64,000 bases of DNA from Pectobacterium sp. PL152 (lineage in GTDB: Bacteria > Pseudomonadota > Gammaproteobacteria > Enterobacterales > Enterobacteriaceae). Where the stretch lies: assembly GCA_021907015.1 (NCBI GenBank), contig CP091064.1, positions 4,092,001 to 4,156,000 on the forward strand, written 5' to 3'. The position numbers and the translations under genes were made by a program. A model generated the notes under the pieces. It was not told the origin of the DNA. It was given only the letters and a program-made list of their open reading frames with translations, and ran no database searches. Positions 53,906-64,000 of the stretch are shown in pieces (within the stretch, counting starts at the first letter, position 1; each line of letters starts with the position of its first letter).

Positions 53906-54773
53906 TTATTTCTCTGCGATGAGTTGGGCTAAATACTGTCCATAGGACGTTTTGCTCATTACTTTTGCTTCGTCAGAAACTTGCTGTCTAGATAGCCAGC
54001 CTTTGCGGAATGCAATCTCTTCCAGACAAGCGACTTTAAACCCTTGGCGTTTCTCAATGGTATGGATAAATTCAGACGCCTCAATCAGGCTGTCATGCGT
54101 GCCTGTATCCAGCCAAGCGAAACCACGTCCTAATAATTCAACGTCTAGATTACCTTGCTCTAGATACATCTGATTTAGCGTGGTGATTTCTAACTCGCCG
54201 CGGTGTGAGGGTTTGACCTGCTTCGCCATTTCTACAATATTCTTATCGTAGAAATACAGCCCAGTGACAGCCCAGTTAGATTTCGGTTTTACCGGCTTTT
54301 CTTCTATCGACAGCGCTTTGAAATCCTGATCAAATTCGACGACGCCAAACCGCTCGGCGTCAGTGACCTGATAACCGAAAATCGTTGCGCCTTCTTCTTT
54401 GCTGCCACGGCTTCGAGTTTCTTACCAAAGCTTTGTCCGAAATAAATATTATCGCCGAGAACCAGCGCGCAACGTTCCCCATTGATAAATTCTTCACCGA
54501 TGATAAAAGCTTGGGCAAGTCCATCAGGGCTGGGTTGAATTGCGTAGCTAAGCTTGATACCAAAACGACTACCATCACCCAAGAGACGCTGAAATGCTGG
54601 CATATCTTCAGGTGTGGTGATAATCAAGATGTCACAAATACCGGCGAGCATAAGAACCGAAATGGGGTAATAAACCATTGGCTTATCATAGATCGGCAGT
54701 AGCTGTTTAGAAACGCCGCGAGTAATTGGGTATAACCGAGTACCACTTCCCCTGCAAGTACGATCCCTTTCAT
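53906..54773 (-). CDS. rmlA: Glucose-1-phosphate thymidylyltransferase, two frameshifts
   Basis: Makes dTDP-glucose, the first step to dTDP-L-rhamnose, about 289 residues. The start [18 protein letters not shown] is at 54773 (one G missing near 54750). [44 protein letters not shown] and [14 protein letters not shown] follow. A second break near 54400 separates AVAAKK from the [10 protein letters not shown]-type text. It is the promoter-proximal gene of rmlACD, transcribed toward the main operon. No rmlB lies in the window. Confidence 0.92.
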
Positions 54774-55016
54774 CAGTAACTCACCTTTGTTTCGTTAAAA
54801 ATTGTCTTTAAATAACCCGTTCAGTATACCATTCTACGTCACCAGAATTATCTGATGTAGCGGAAAAGTCAGATACAAGAGATCGCTTTGTCGCTGATTG
54901 GGTGTAATCTTAGTGTCATGCATGGCGTTGTGGGATTACGCTGCTAAGTGAAAAGTGTTCGATAGAACAAAAATTGTTCTCCAGATAAAAACCATCAGAT
55001 TGAAGAGAGTCAATCC

Positions 55017-55915
55017 ATGACATCATTGAAAGCTATTATCCCTGTTGCAGGTTTAGGGATGAATTTGTTACCGGTGACCAAGGCCATTCCTAAAGAAATG
55101 TTGCCGTTGGTGGATCGTCCGGTAATAGAGAAGATCGTTAACGAATGCGTTAACGCGGGGATTAAAGAAATTGTTCTGGTGACGCATGCGTCTAAAAACG
55201 CTATCGAAAATCATTTCGATACCTCGTTTGAACTTGAATCTCTGCTGGAAGAACGTGCCAAGCGCCAACTGCTGGCCGAAGTGCAGTCTATCTGTCCGAA
55301 AGGCGTGACGATCATGAACGTTCGCCAGGGTGAAACGCTGGGGTTAGGCCATGCGGTCTCTTGTGCCCGACCGATCGTTGGGGACAATCCGTTTGTGGTG
55401 GTGTTGCCTGATGTGGTGCTGGATGAAAGCACGGCCGATCAGACGAAGGAAAATCTGGCGTTGCTGATCTCCCGTTTTGAGGAAACAGGTCGTAGTCAGG
55501 TGTTGGTGAAGCATCGTCCTTATGAAGTGCTGCCAGAGTACTCTGTCGTCGATTGTGACAAACCGCTGGTGAATCCGGGCGATGCCGCAGCAATTACGTC
55601 GATGATCGAAAAACCCGAAGCGCCGTCTGAAACGGGGTCTGATCTTTCTGCGGTCGGGCGTTATGTATTAACTGCCGATGCCTGGCCACTGCTGGAAAAA
55701 AAGCCGTCCCCGGCGCATGGGGACGTATTCAGTTAACGGATGTCATTGCCGATATGATTGCGACTCAGCAGGTTGATGCTGTGCAGATGTCGGGCAAAAA
55801 CTTTAACTGCGGCCGTAAACTGGGTTACGCACAGGCGTTTGTGTCCTATGGATTACGTAATCCTGAGTTTGGCGCTGAATTTAAAGAAAGTATTAAGGCG
55901 CTGCTGAAAAAGTAA
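55017..55915 (+). CDS. galF: UTP-glucose-1-phosphate uridylyltransferase-like GalF, one frameshift
   Basis: GalU paralogue that flanks enterobacterial polysaccharide loci, 299 residues after repair. [21 protein letters not shown] shows GM where GalU has GT in the nucleotide loop, the GalF signature. [26 protein letters not shown] and [10 protein letters not shown] follow. One A is missing from the A7 run 55696-55702; restoring it reads [18 protein letters not shown] and continues to 55915. It may modulate UDP-glucose supply. Confidence 0.9.
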
Positions 55916-55936
55916 TATCGAGTGATAACACGCTGT

Positions 55937-55972
55937 AAAACCGCAGATCGCTGAATCGTTCTGCGGTTTTTT
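55937..55972 (+). terminator. Intrinsic terminator of galF
   Basis: AAAACCGCAGA (55937-55947) pairs with TCTGCGGTTTT (55960-55970), followed by more T residues. Confidence 0.85.
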
Positions 55973-56145
55973 ATTTCCCGCACCCTATGCTCCTGTTGGG
56001 CAATCTTTCGCTATCAAACCAATCACTATCCACTCACGCAAAGCTGAGTTACCATGTTGGCCTGTTTTTAAATTGCCTGCGGGGTCGCAACGCGAGTCGT
56101 TGTCGTCGTTGCAGGCAGGTTATCCTTCAGACAGGAGTTGCTTTA

Positions 56146-57552
56146 ATGTCCAAACAGCAAATTGGCGTTGTCGGTATGGCGGTGATGGGGCGCAATCTGG
56201 CGCTGAACATTGAGAGCCGTGGCTATAGCGTTTCCATCTTTAACCGTTCTTCCGATAAAACCGATGAAGTTATCGCGGAAAATCCGGGTAAAAAACTGGT
56301 GCCTTCTTACACCGTTGAAGAGTTTGTCGAATCCCTGGAAAAACCCCGCCGTATTCTGCTGATGGTGAAGGCTGGTGAAGCAACCGATAAAACGATTGAG
56401 TCGCTGAAGCCTTACTTGGAAAAAGGCGATATTCTGATCGATGGCGGTAACACCTTCTATAAAGATACCATTCGTCGTAACCGCGAACTGTCCGCGGAAG
56501 GGTTTAACTTCATCGGTACAGGTGTCTCTGGTGGAGAAGAGGGTGCGCTGAAAGGGCCTTCCATCATGCCGGGCGGCCAGAAAGAAGCGTATGAACTGGT
56601 TGCCCCAATTCTGGAACAGATTGCCGCGCGTGCTGACGGCGAAGCCTGTGTGACCTATATTGGCGCTGATGGTGCTGGTCACTACGTCAAGATGGTGCAT
56701 AACGGCATTGAATACGGCGATATGCAGCTTATCGCTGAAGCTTATGCGCTGCTTAAGCAGGCGCTGAATCTGAACAACGACGAGCTTGCTACGACGTTCT
56801 CTGAGTGGAACAAAGGCGAGTTAAGCAGTTACCTGATTGAAATCACTGCCGATATCTTCAAGAAAAAAGATGAAGAAGGTAAACATCTGGTTGACGTGAT
56901 TCTGGATGAAGCGGCTAACAAAGGCACGGGTAAATGGACCAGCCAAAGCTCTCTGGATCTGGGCGAGCCGCTGTCTCTGATCACGGAATCTGTTTTTGCC
57001 CGCTACCTTTCTTCACTGAAAGATCAGCGTGTTGCTGCCTCTAAAGTGCTGACTGGCCCGACCGCTCAATCATTCGGCGGTGATAAAGCCGAGTTCGTTG
57101 AGAAAGTGCGCCGTGCGCTGTATCTGGGTAAAATCGTTTCTTATGCTCAGGGCTTCTCACAGCTGAAAGCGGCATCAGACGAGAACAACTGGGATCTGAA
57201 CTACGGCGAAATCGCCAAGATTTTCCGCGCTGGTTGCATCATCCGCGCGCAGTTCCTGCAGAAAATCACCGATGCGTATGAGCAGAAAGCGGATATCGCT
57301 AACCTGCTGCTGGCGCCTTACTTCAAGAAAGTAGCGGACGAGTACCAGCAAGCGCTGCGCGACGTCGTCTCTTACGCTGTTCAGCAAGGTATCCCGACGC
57401 CAACCTTCTCCGCGGCCATTGCTTATTACGACAGCTACCGTTCAGCCGTATTGCCTGCTAACCTGATTCAGGCTCAGCGTGACTATTTCGGTGCACATAC
57501 TTATAAGCGTACGGATAAAGAAGGCGTATTCCATACCGAATGGCTGGAATAA
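56146..57552 (+). CDS. gnd: 6-phosphogluconate dehydrogenase, decarboxylating
   Basis: Oxidises 6-phosphogluconate to ribulose-5-phosphate with NADP in the pentose phosphate pathway, 468 residues, intact. The NADP-binding motif is [17 protein letters not shown], the substrate motif [16 protein letters not shown] and the catalytic [14 protein letters not shown] chose ATG 56146 (MSKQQIG) with ACAGGAG upstream. It is the classic right border of enterobacterial O-antigen/EPS loci. Confidence 0.97.
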   Translation: MSKQQIGVVGMAVMGRNLALNIESRGYSVSIFNRSSDKTDEVIAENPGKKLVPSYTVEEFVESLEKPRRILLMVKAGEATDKTIESLKPYLEKGDILIDGGNTFYKDTIRRNRELSAEGFNFIGTGVSGGEEGALKGPSIMPGGQKEAYELVAPILEQIAARADGEACVTYIGADGAGHYVKMVHNGIEYGDMQLIAEAYALLKQALNLNNDELATTFSEWNKGELSSYLIEITADIFKKKDEEGKHLVDVILDEAANKGTGKWTSQSSLDLGEPLSLITESVFARYLSSLKDQRVAASKVLTGPTAQSFGGDKAEFVEKVRRALYLGKIVSYAQGFSQLKAASDENNWDLNYGEIAKIFRAGCIIRAQFLQKITDAYEQKADIANLLLAPYFKKVADEYQQALRDVVSYAVQQGIPTPTFSAAIAYYDSYRSAVLPANLIQAQRDYFGAHTYKRTDKEGVFHTEWLE

Positions 57553-57587
57553 TCGTTTCTTATGCTTAGATAGTGCTGTTTGTTAAT

Positions 57588-57621
57588 AAAACGCCAGATT
57601 AGGAAATATCTGGCGTTTTTT
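57588..57621 (+). terminator. Intrinsic terminator of gnd
   Basis: AAAACGCCAGAT (57588-57599) pairs perfectly over 12 bp with ATCTGGCGTTTT (57608-57619), with a T-rich tail. Confidence 0.9.
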
Positions 57622-57806
57622 ATAGTGCTGAATCAGTGGATTGATATCGTTAAGATATCTATGACTTTTTTCTGCAATACTGTAAATTTCATTAAAGAAA
57701 TCTGCTTTTTTACCGAGATCATTGCTGTTTATTACATCGGGATCTTGCTATTTTTAACAGTGTTGCAAAAATCGAGTTGTAGTTTTGCTTTCTAATGTTG
57801 CTTATC

Positions 57807-57834
57807 AGAGGCTTTTGCCTCTTAAAGAAGAGGC
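57807..57834 (+). promoter_or_regulatory. Competing hairpins upstream of yjbE
   Basis: In the 390-base gene-free stretch between the gnd terminator and yjbE, AGAGGC (57807-57812), GCCTCTT (57817-57823) and AAGAGGC (57828-57834) lie in tandem. The middle arm can pair with either neighbour, each with a 4-nt loop. A further stem, TTACTGGG/CCCGGTAA, lies at 57877-57897. If transcribed, this leader could switch between structures; no factor is known. Confidence 0.35.
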
Positions 57835-58014
57835 TTTGTGTCATAGAAAGCTTGATCGCCATTGAACTGTAACTCATTACTGGGAGGATCCCGGTAACGG
57901 TCAGTAAACGAGGTATAAGGTATTTTTTCCTTGTGCTGGCTGGAATGAAGGACGGGGTATGGTCTTTTGACGGTACCCCACCCTGAAGTACTTCATGTTA
58001 AAAAGGAAATCGTA

Positions 58015-58308
58015 ATGAAGAAAACGTTAATCACGCTGGCCGCTGTTCTGGCCATGTCGTCAAACGCGTTTGCTGTTGATGGCGTCTCCAGCGCAACGGC
58101 TGCGGGTACCACGACCACCACGACGACCAGCGCAAGCGTTGGTGTTGCTGCTGGTGCCGCTGGTGCTGGTGCTGCTGCTGGTACCACTGCTCTGATAGCA
58201 GTTGGTGTTGCTGCTGCTGTCGCTGTTGGTGTTGCTGTTGCTGTTTCCAGCAACGATAATAGCTCTCCAGCGACTGCGACTGGGACAACTACGGCTTCTC
58301 GTAGCTAA
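58015..58308 (+). CDS. yjbE: Exopolysaccharide operon protein YjbE
   Basis: Small exported protein of 97 residues, first in the yjbEFGH operon (EPS production, Rcs-controlled in E. coli). The signal peptide KKTLITLAAVLAMSSNAFA is followed by extreme low complexity: a Thr run, then Ala/Gly/Val repeats and a Ser/Thr tail. ATG 58015 follows AAGGAAAT. The molecular role is unknown. Confidence 0.8.
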   Translation: MKKTLITLAAVLAMSSNAFAVDGVSSATAAGTTTTTTTSASVGVAAGAAGAGAAAGTTALIAVGVAAAVAVGVAVAVSSNDNSSPATATGTTTASRS

Positions 58309-58323
58309 GTCCGTTTCAACTCT

Positions 58324-58350
58324 AAGGCCACTTCGGTGGCCTTTCTTTTT
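58324..58350 (+). terminator. UUCG-loop terminator/attenuator between yjbE and yjbF
   Basis: AAGGCCAC-TTCG-GTGGCCTT is an 8-bp stem with a very stable UUCG tetraloop and a T-rich tail (TCTTTTT). It lies inside the operon and probably limits read-through so that YjbE exceeds YjbFGH. Confidence 0.8.
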
Positions 58351-58383
58351 CTAGGCTGCGCTGTTCAACGAGAACTGCATTTC

Positions 58384-59058
58384 ATGACAAAAATAAAACG
58401 AATGGCAAAGGTGAGAGCGCTGATTGCTATACCTCTTTATCGGTTGTGCTGACTGGCTGTTCCCAAAATGTGGAGCAGGTAGGAAAACGTTTAAACTGGC
58501 GTTTTTTGGTCAGGATGATACTCATGTGACGGCCAAACAGGTTGCTAATACGCCCTATGCCTCGGCTTATCTGAAGGTAGGGAAAGCACCGCAGGCGTTT
58601 GTTGTGCCTCGCTTTTGCCGAGCAGAATCAGTTGAAATGGATCGGAGCCGATAAAAACATAGTCTCGACCCAACATGGTCGTTTAGTGAAAACGCAGGGC
58701 TTTGGTGAAGACATTAGCTATGTGGATAACCTGCAACAGGATCCTGACGTTAGGTCTATTAAAGACATCGACACCAATGACGTGGCAGAGCCGGGTTGAG
58801 TGGTCTCAAGTCTTCCGTGGTGGTTACGAAACGACGTCTGTTTTTCAGGCTCGTGGCAAAGAAACAATAAAAATTCTGGATACCTCGCGTGAGCTGCTGC
58901 GTTTTGATGAAAGAGTGACTGTCCCCGCTTTGAATGAATCTTACACCAATAGCTACTGGCTCGATCCGACTAACGGAAGCGTGGTGCAAAGCCAGCAGTA
59001 CATGGGGCCGAGTATGGCATTGGTAACATTCACCGTATTAAAACCCTACGCACAATAA
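58384..59058 (+). CDS. yjbF: YjbF lipoprotein, several frameshifts
   Basis: Exported lipoprotein of the yjbEFGH operon (GfcB-like), about 226 residues. ATG 58384 opens MTKIKRMAKVRALIAIPL; the lipobox LTGC appears after one repair near 58432. FKLAFFGQDDTHVTAKQV, LKWIGADKNIVSTQHGRL, GGYETTSVFQARG and TNSYWLDPTNGSVV follow in alternating frames. Breaks lie near 58432, 58480, 58607, 58690-58755 and 58790. Role: EPS assembly or export, exact function unknown. Confidence 0.82.
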
Positions 59059-59067
59059 GGGGCTGCA

Positions 59068-59846
59068 ATGTTGGCACTTAATCGTATCGCTACCTTGTTG
59101 CTGCTGGTTTCCGGCGTCGCGACCGCAGCACAACTGACGGTGAAATCTCCTCAAGAGACGATCGCCGTCGTTAAACTGGACGACGGTACGCGTCTTGAAA
59201 ATTTTACGAACAGGTTCCCCTGGCACAGAATATCAACTGGCAAACGGCGTTTATTTCTGATTTCGCGACGACGAAAAAGGTGCGAGAGCAAGGGGATGTG
59301 TTACTGCAAAAGCTGGCGGAGCTGGAAACACGCTGGCGTAACTCGGGTGATGGCGATCTGGCGATCTCCGCCTGGCTGCTGAGAAGGACCCTGACACCCA
59401 TTAATGTGGCTGGACGTATTCGTACCGATCTTGATCCTGACCGCGTACGTGTTTATATAGAAAATAACCGCCCTCTAGTGGGGGAATATGCGCTGTATGT
59501 GACTCCCCATGATGACAGACTGTCTCTGATCGGGCTGGTGAACACCTCCGTTGATGTGGGTGAACTTGAGACGTCGGGAAAAGTGGCGCTGCGTGCTGGG
59601 TGGTCAGTCGAGAATTATCTCTGGACGTCGTCTTTCGCCGGAGCGGATAACAGTTACGGCTATCTGATTGGGGGAAATGGCAAGTGGCGCAAAGTGCCGC
59701 TGGCGCTGTGGAACCGTCAACACATTGAACCTGCTGCGGGCGAAACGATCTTTATCGGTTTCAATCCTTCTGTTTTACCACAGGATATGTCATCACTTAA
59801 TGATCAGCTTGCTGACTATCTTGCTAACCGGATCCCACTCGAATGA
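59068..59846 (+). CDS. yjbG: YjbG, capsule biosynthesis GfcC family, one frameshift
   Basis: Periplasmic GfcC-type protein of 259 residues after repair. The signal peptide is LALNRIATLLLLVSGVATAA. One T is missing near 59204; repair reads LENFYEQVPLAQNINWQ. GDLAISAWLLRRTLTPINVAGR and VYIENNRPLVGEYALYVTP follow, then a C-terminal helix. It overlaps yjbH by ATGA. Confidence 0.85.
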
Positions 59847-61989
59847 CAAAGAACAGAAACGTCAAATTAAGCTGTCTGTCGTTGGCGATTGGCGGCATCC
59901 TGAGTGCGCAGGCAATGGCGGCTGAGACAGAAAACAGCCGTGCAGTTACGAATCAGAACACGCATTTTCAGCCTGTTGGCGTATCGCAGTCTGATTTTGG
60001 TGGTACGGGGTTGTTGCAAACGCCGACCGCACGTATGGCGGAAACCGGTGAGTTTAGCCTTAACTATCGCGACAACGAGGAATATCGGCGTTATTCCATC
60101 TCTCTCCAGCTCTTTGACTGGCTGGAAACCACGGTGCGTTATACCGATATCCGTACTCTTCTTTACAGTAAAGATCCTAATTTCAGCGGCTCTCAAACCT
60201 ATAAAGATAAGGCTTTCGATCTCAAGGCGCGTCTATGGCAGGAAAGCTACTGGATGCCGGATGTGTCGCTGGGGCTGCGCGATATTGCTGGTACGGGTCT
60301 ATTTGATAGCGAGTATCTGGTGGCCAGTAAGCGAATGGGGCCGTTTGATTTCACTCTGGGCATGGGATGGGGAAATATGGCCGAGAGCGGCAATATTAAA
60401 AACCCGGCCTGTTCGCTGAAGGCCAGTTTCTGCAACCGTACCGAAAATACAGAGACTACTGGTCAGTTTGAAGTCGGAAACTTTTTCCACGGCCCGGCTG
60501 CACTGTTTGGTGGGGTTGAATATCAGACGCCGTGGGATCCGTTGCGCCTGAAACTCGAGTACGACGGTAACAATTACAGCCGTGAGGCCGCCGACCGCGA
60601 ACGCGGTGAGAAAATTAAACGGGATTCCCCTTTCAACATCGGCGCGGTCTACCGGGTGGGAGAGATATTGATACCACGCTGTCTTGGCAGCGTGGTAACA
60701 CGCTGATGTGGGCTTTACCCTGCGCACCAACTTTAACAGCCTGAAACCGAACTATTTAGACGATGCGCCACCCGTTTATGCGCCAGTGCAGGATGGTAAA
60801 GGAACAAACTGGCAGCTCATGTCGAAAGAGCTGAATGATAAGGCAGGCTTTAAGGACGCCGATATCTACGCGGACCAGAAACAGGTCACCATTGTTGCCG
60901 ATCAAACCAAGTATCGTGATAGCGAACAGGCAACGCAGCGTGCCGCGACGGTATTGGCGAATCACGTACCGGGTAGTATTGATGAATACCACCTTGTTCA
61001 GCGCAGCCAGCGTTTACCGATTGCCAGCACGGAAGTGGATGCTAAAGCCTTCCATCAGGTGCAACAGGCTGCCGTTCCGCTTGGTCAGCCGGAACCTGAA
61101 ACGCATCGTAAAGAGCCGGTATCCGATGTGCGTGGCCAGCAGGTGTTGCTCGCAGAGCCCGATCGTCTAACGTATTCATTAGATCCGACGTTGACGCAGT
61201 CTTTCGGTGGCCCTGAATCCTTTTACATGTACCAGATTGCACTGAAAGGTAACGTTGATTATCGTCTGAGCGATCACTGGAGTGTGGGCGGCACCGCGAC
61301 GCTGAATTTGTTGGATAACTACGACAAGTTCAATTTTAAAGCGCCACCAGCAGACGGCGCAGCGCTGCCGCGTGTCAGAACCTGGATTCGTGAATATGTC
61401 ACCTCTTCAGATCTGTTGTTGACCAATCTGCAATTAACTCGCACAGATAATCCGGCGCAGGACTGGTATACCCAGGTCTACGGCGGCTATCTGGAAATGA
61501 TGTATGCCGGTGTCGGTTCTGAAGTGCTGTATCGTCCGTTCGGTAAAAGCTGGGCGTTGGGCATGGATGTGAACTATGTCAAACAGCGCGACTGGAACGA
61601 CATCATGAGAATGGCTGACTATGACGTGGTGACAGGCCATCTGACCGCCTACTGGGAACTGCCGTTTGTGGAAGGTGCGGTGGCGAAAGTGAGCGTGGGT
61701 CGTTATCTGGCGGGGGACAAAGGGGTTACCCTCGATCTGTCTCGCCGCTTTGATAGCGGGATTGTTGCGGGTGCCTTTGCAACCAAAAAAAAAAAAAAAA
61801 ACCAACGTTAGCGCCGCTGAATATGGTGAAGGCAGTTTCACCAAAGGCTTCTACGTTTCGATACCGTTTGATCTGCTGTTCACTGAACCGACGGTGAAAC
61901 GTGGATCGGTTGGCTGGGTGCCGCTGACGCGTGACGGTGGTCAAATGCTACAGCGCCGTAATCCGTTGTATAGCGTGACCGATCATTAA
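59843..61989 (+). CDS. yjbH: YjbH outer-membrane protein, frameshifts and an A17 tract
   Basis: Large outer-membrane beta-barrel protein of the YjbH/GfcD family, about 715 residues, probably the EPS exit component of yjbEFGH. A signal peptide ends in [31 protein letters not shown] is the family hallmark. C-terminal strands include [33 protein letters not shown] and [13 protein letters not shown]. Frame breaks lie at 60662-60706, and 17 consecutive A residues at 61785-61801 shift the last frame. It is followed by a strong terminator. Confidence 0.88.
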
Positions 61990-62016
61990 TCGATCCCGAT
62001 CCGTTTAGGCTTAATC

Positions 62017-62053
62017 AAGCCCGTCATGGTCAAGTGCCACGACGGGCTTTTTT
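62017..62053 (+). terminator. Intrinsic terminator of yjbEFGH
   Basis: AAGCCCGTC (62017-62025) pairs with GACGGGCTT (62041-62049), followed by a T run. Confidence 0.85.
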
Positions 62054-62376
62054 GTGCGTCTTTGCGGTACGAAATAATTCTATTTAGTAACCAATTTGAA
62101 CTATTTCATTTGGTTATCGTTTGTATCTTAATCATGTCGAACCCGGAGAGAAGACTCTGGATTGTTATTTCCTATCTGATTGTAATTTAACCGTTTAATT
62201 GCCGTTTTCCTGATGGAGCGACACATCTTTGAGAAGAAGTGTGTCCCGATGGTAATGATTGAAATAGTTTCGTCATGGAAGATTCATATAGCGAAATCTA
62301 TTATCTCCTGCCGCAATGGCGAAATAAAACATAGCCATAGACCTTCATGGTAGTGCTGACAGGAGAGTGTAATCCG
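62054..62376. other. Gene-free stretch before the chorismate mutase gene
   Basis: About 320 AT-rich bases without a supportable gene. They presumably hold the promoter of the chorismate mutase/peptidase pair, but I see no clear operator or RNA element. Confidence 0.4.
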
Positions 62377-62934
62377 ATGAATGTGCCTATTTCCGCTGTT
62401 ATCTCGTTAGTGATGAGTTCTGCCTGGTGTCTCCCTCTGCATGCGGCCGTGCAGGATAGTTCTCTTGGAATCTATCAACTGATTCAGGAGAGGATGGTGC
62501 TGATGAAGGACGTCGCAGGGTATAAGGCCCGTCAACACCTGCCGGTTGAGGATCTGAAGCAAGAGGAACGTATTTTGAGTAAGGCGCGGGAACAATCCGC
62601 TGCCGTGGGTTTATCCCCCCAAAGTACGCAGCTGTTTTTTACGTCATTAATGAACGCCAGCAAAGCTATTCAGTATCGTTACATGGCGGACTGGCTTGCA
62701 ACACCGGAGAACGACTGGACGCCGCTTTCGCTGAATGACACGGTCAGGCCCACGTTACTCACGATTGATGATCAGCTCTTGATTAGCATTAAGCGTTACC
62801 TCGCGAATGGCGGGCATTTTGCGCCTCAGCAAGAGGCTGCATTTCTTTCTTCTATTAATGTTGAGCATCTGTCACAGAACGATAAACGCCAGATTTATGC
62901 GGCATTGAGTCACATTGAACCAGACGGCAAATAG
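62377..62934 (+). CDS. Secreted chorismate mutase (AroQ gamma class)
   Basis: Converts chorismate to prephenate outside the cytoplasm, 185 residues. The signal peptide NVPISAVISLVMSSAWCLPLHA is cleaved before AVQDS. The AroQ helix pattern is visible: LIQERMVLMKDVAGYKA (catalytic Arg/Lys), VEDLKQEERILSKAREQS and LFFTSLMNASKAIQYRYM. The extra C-terminal region is typical of the gamma class. Such periplasmic enzymes occur in enterobacteria and plant parasites; a role in the host is inference. The next gene, a peptidase, starts 19 bases on. Confidence 0.85.
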   Translation: MNVPISAVISLVMSSAWCLPLHAAVQDSSLGIYQLIQERMVLMKDVAGYKARQHLPVEDLKQEERILSKAREQSAAVGLSPQSTQLFFTSLMNASKAIQYRYMADWLATPENDWTPLSLNDTVRPTLLTIDDQLLISIKRYLANGGHFAPQQEAAFLSSINVEHLSQNDKRQIYAALSHIEPDGK

Positions 62935-62953
62935 CTGAGTGGGAGAGAAGACG

Positions 62954-64000
62954 ATGACTTACCAATTATTGAAAGGGAGTGAGCGCGGAAATATCGCTGA
63001 CGCGGCATATCGCGAGCGCTGTGATGTAAATGAAAGCGTCAGAATCATGCTGGTGTTACGTTTTACTACGCCAGATGAAGAGTATTACGCCGAACTGCAC
63101 GATAGCATCGATCCGCAATTTGGCGGTATCAATGCCAACAGGCCGCTGTCGCGTGCCGATTATGCCAGAAAGTTCAGCGCTGATGAGGCCGATATCGAGC
63201 ATGTCCGTGCGTTTGCGCGGCATCATCGGCTCTCTATCGAACGCGAACACGCCGCCAGCCGCACCGTTTTCTTAACGGGGACTGTGGGGCAAATGGAACA
63301 GGCGTTTCGCGTGAGTTTAGCCCGGTATGACCACAAACACGGGACATTCCGTGGGAGAGCGGGAGGAATTTACCTGCCGGAATATCTACAGGGTGTAGTG
63401 ATTGCCGTATTAGGTCTTGATGAACGTCTGGCGACGAACTGCTGCCTACGTATCAATGATGCGTTCTCCAATGCGGCAAAGCGTTCGATGGGCTATACGC
63501 CGCTCGAGCTGGCGGAGCTCTATCATTTCCCGGAGCACGACGGCGCGGGGCAGTGCATTGGCATTATTGAGCTAGGGGCGGATACCGCCTGCCGCAGTTA
63601 GAGCACTATTTTAAACGCATGGGTGTCACCCCACCGCAGGTCGTCGATGTTTGTGTGGGCGGCGCCCGGAATGCCCCTGCCTCGTCAGAGGGCGATAAAG
63701 ACGTGAGCCCGATTGATATCGAAGTGCAGATGGATATCGAAATCGCGGGTACGTTGGCGCCGGCTGCCAAAATTGTGGTGTATTTTGCCCGAATACGGAT
63801 GCCGGGTTTTTGGAAGCGCTCAACGCTGCGATTTATGATGAGAAAATGCACCGTCGGTGATTTCGATTAGCTGGGGATCCAGCGAGTCACATGGACGGCG
63901 CAATCATTACAGGTGTACAACCAGGCCTTTCAGACTGCGGCTGCGCTAGGGATTACGGTGTGCGTGGCTTCTGGCGATCGCGGTTCAAAAGACGGTGAGC
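62954..64000 (+). CDS. S53 (sedolisin/kumamolisin-type) peptidase, frameshifted, runs off the right edge
   Basis: Acid-active serine-carboxyl peptidase precursor. The N-terminal pro-kumamolisin activation domain spans about residues 25-165 (VRIMLVLRFT, ARKFSADEADIEHVRAFA, FRVSLARYDHKHGTFRGR). Then come YTPLELAELYHFP and, after restoring a G at 63585-63588, the hallmark ELGGGY. DIEVQMDIEIAG carries the catalytic Glu and Asp four apart; ASGDRGSKDG carries the oxyanion Asp. Further indels lie near 63790 and 63845-63850. The catalytic Ser (SGTS) is beyond the window. No signal peptide is seen. GGGAGAG precedes ATG 62954. Confidence 0.85.

Noticed and set aside
57580-57795. A 71-codon plus-strand frame after gnd, hydrophobic
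   Set aside because: It starts inside the gnd terminator region, has no ribosome site, and reflects AT-rich intergenic sequence.

Overview
The window comes from a soft-rot enterobacterium, most likely Pectobacterium. The content is enterobacterial throughout: modABC, glk, pgl, metG, mrp, udk-dcd-asmA, an exopolysaccharide locus bounded by galF-gnd, yjbEFGH, and ERIC repeats. The genus is inferred from overall content and was not tested by a search.

Layout. 1-2590 is the molybdate transporter modABC behind a ModE-like box. 2826-8467 is a LacI-controlled sugar module: an exported TIM-barrel isomerase, a LacI regulator, and an operon of MFS permease, cytoplasmic isomerase and Gfo/Idh/MocA oxidoreductase. 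Three copies of one perfect palindrome mark its promoters. 8656-12585 holds glk, ybhA, tRNA-Ser(UGA), a DUF4186 gene and pgl. 12644-14986 is an operon of an orphan sugar-binding protein and an LVIVD beta-propeller. 15271-19867 is fdnIHG, formate dehydrogenase-N with Cys in place of selenocysteine and FNR/NarL-type sites upstream. 20148-30519 holds metG, mrp, udk, dcd, asmA, dcuC and yoaE, with ERIC elements around dcd and after asmA.

31094-57552 is a large surface-polysaccharide locus. It opens with a JUMPstart/ops element and a wecA-type gene, then wza-wzb-wzc, a Wzy-like protein, a glycosyltransferase and a WbaP/WcaJ-type initiating transferase. Next come ddhD-ddhA-ddhB-ddhC-prt-tyv-wzx and a WbaV-like transferase, the gene order of the Salmonella group D O-antigen cassette. 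manC-manB, another glycosyltransferase and an inverted rmlACD set follow, then galF and gnd. The predicted sugars are CDP-tyvelose, GDP-mannose and dTDP-rhamnose on a hexose-1-phosphate primer, close to the composition of Salmonella O9. Base composition drops sharply inside this locus, indicating mosaic acquisition. 58015-61989 is yjbEFGH, a second exopolysaccharide operon. The right end has a secreted chorismate mutase and the start of an S53 (sedolisin) peptidase that runs off the edge.

Quality warning. About half the genes, including housekeeping ones, carry frameshifts. Where I resolved them base by base, nearly all are single bases missing from short homopolymers. I read them as sequencing errors and annotate the whole genes, giving the disrupted positions.
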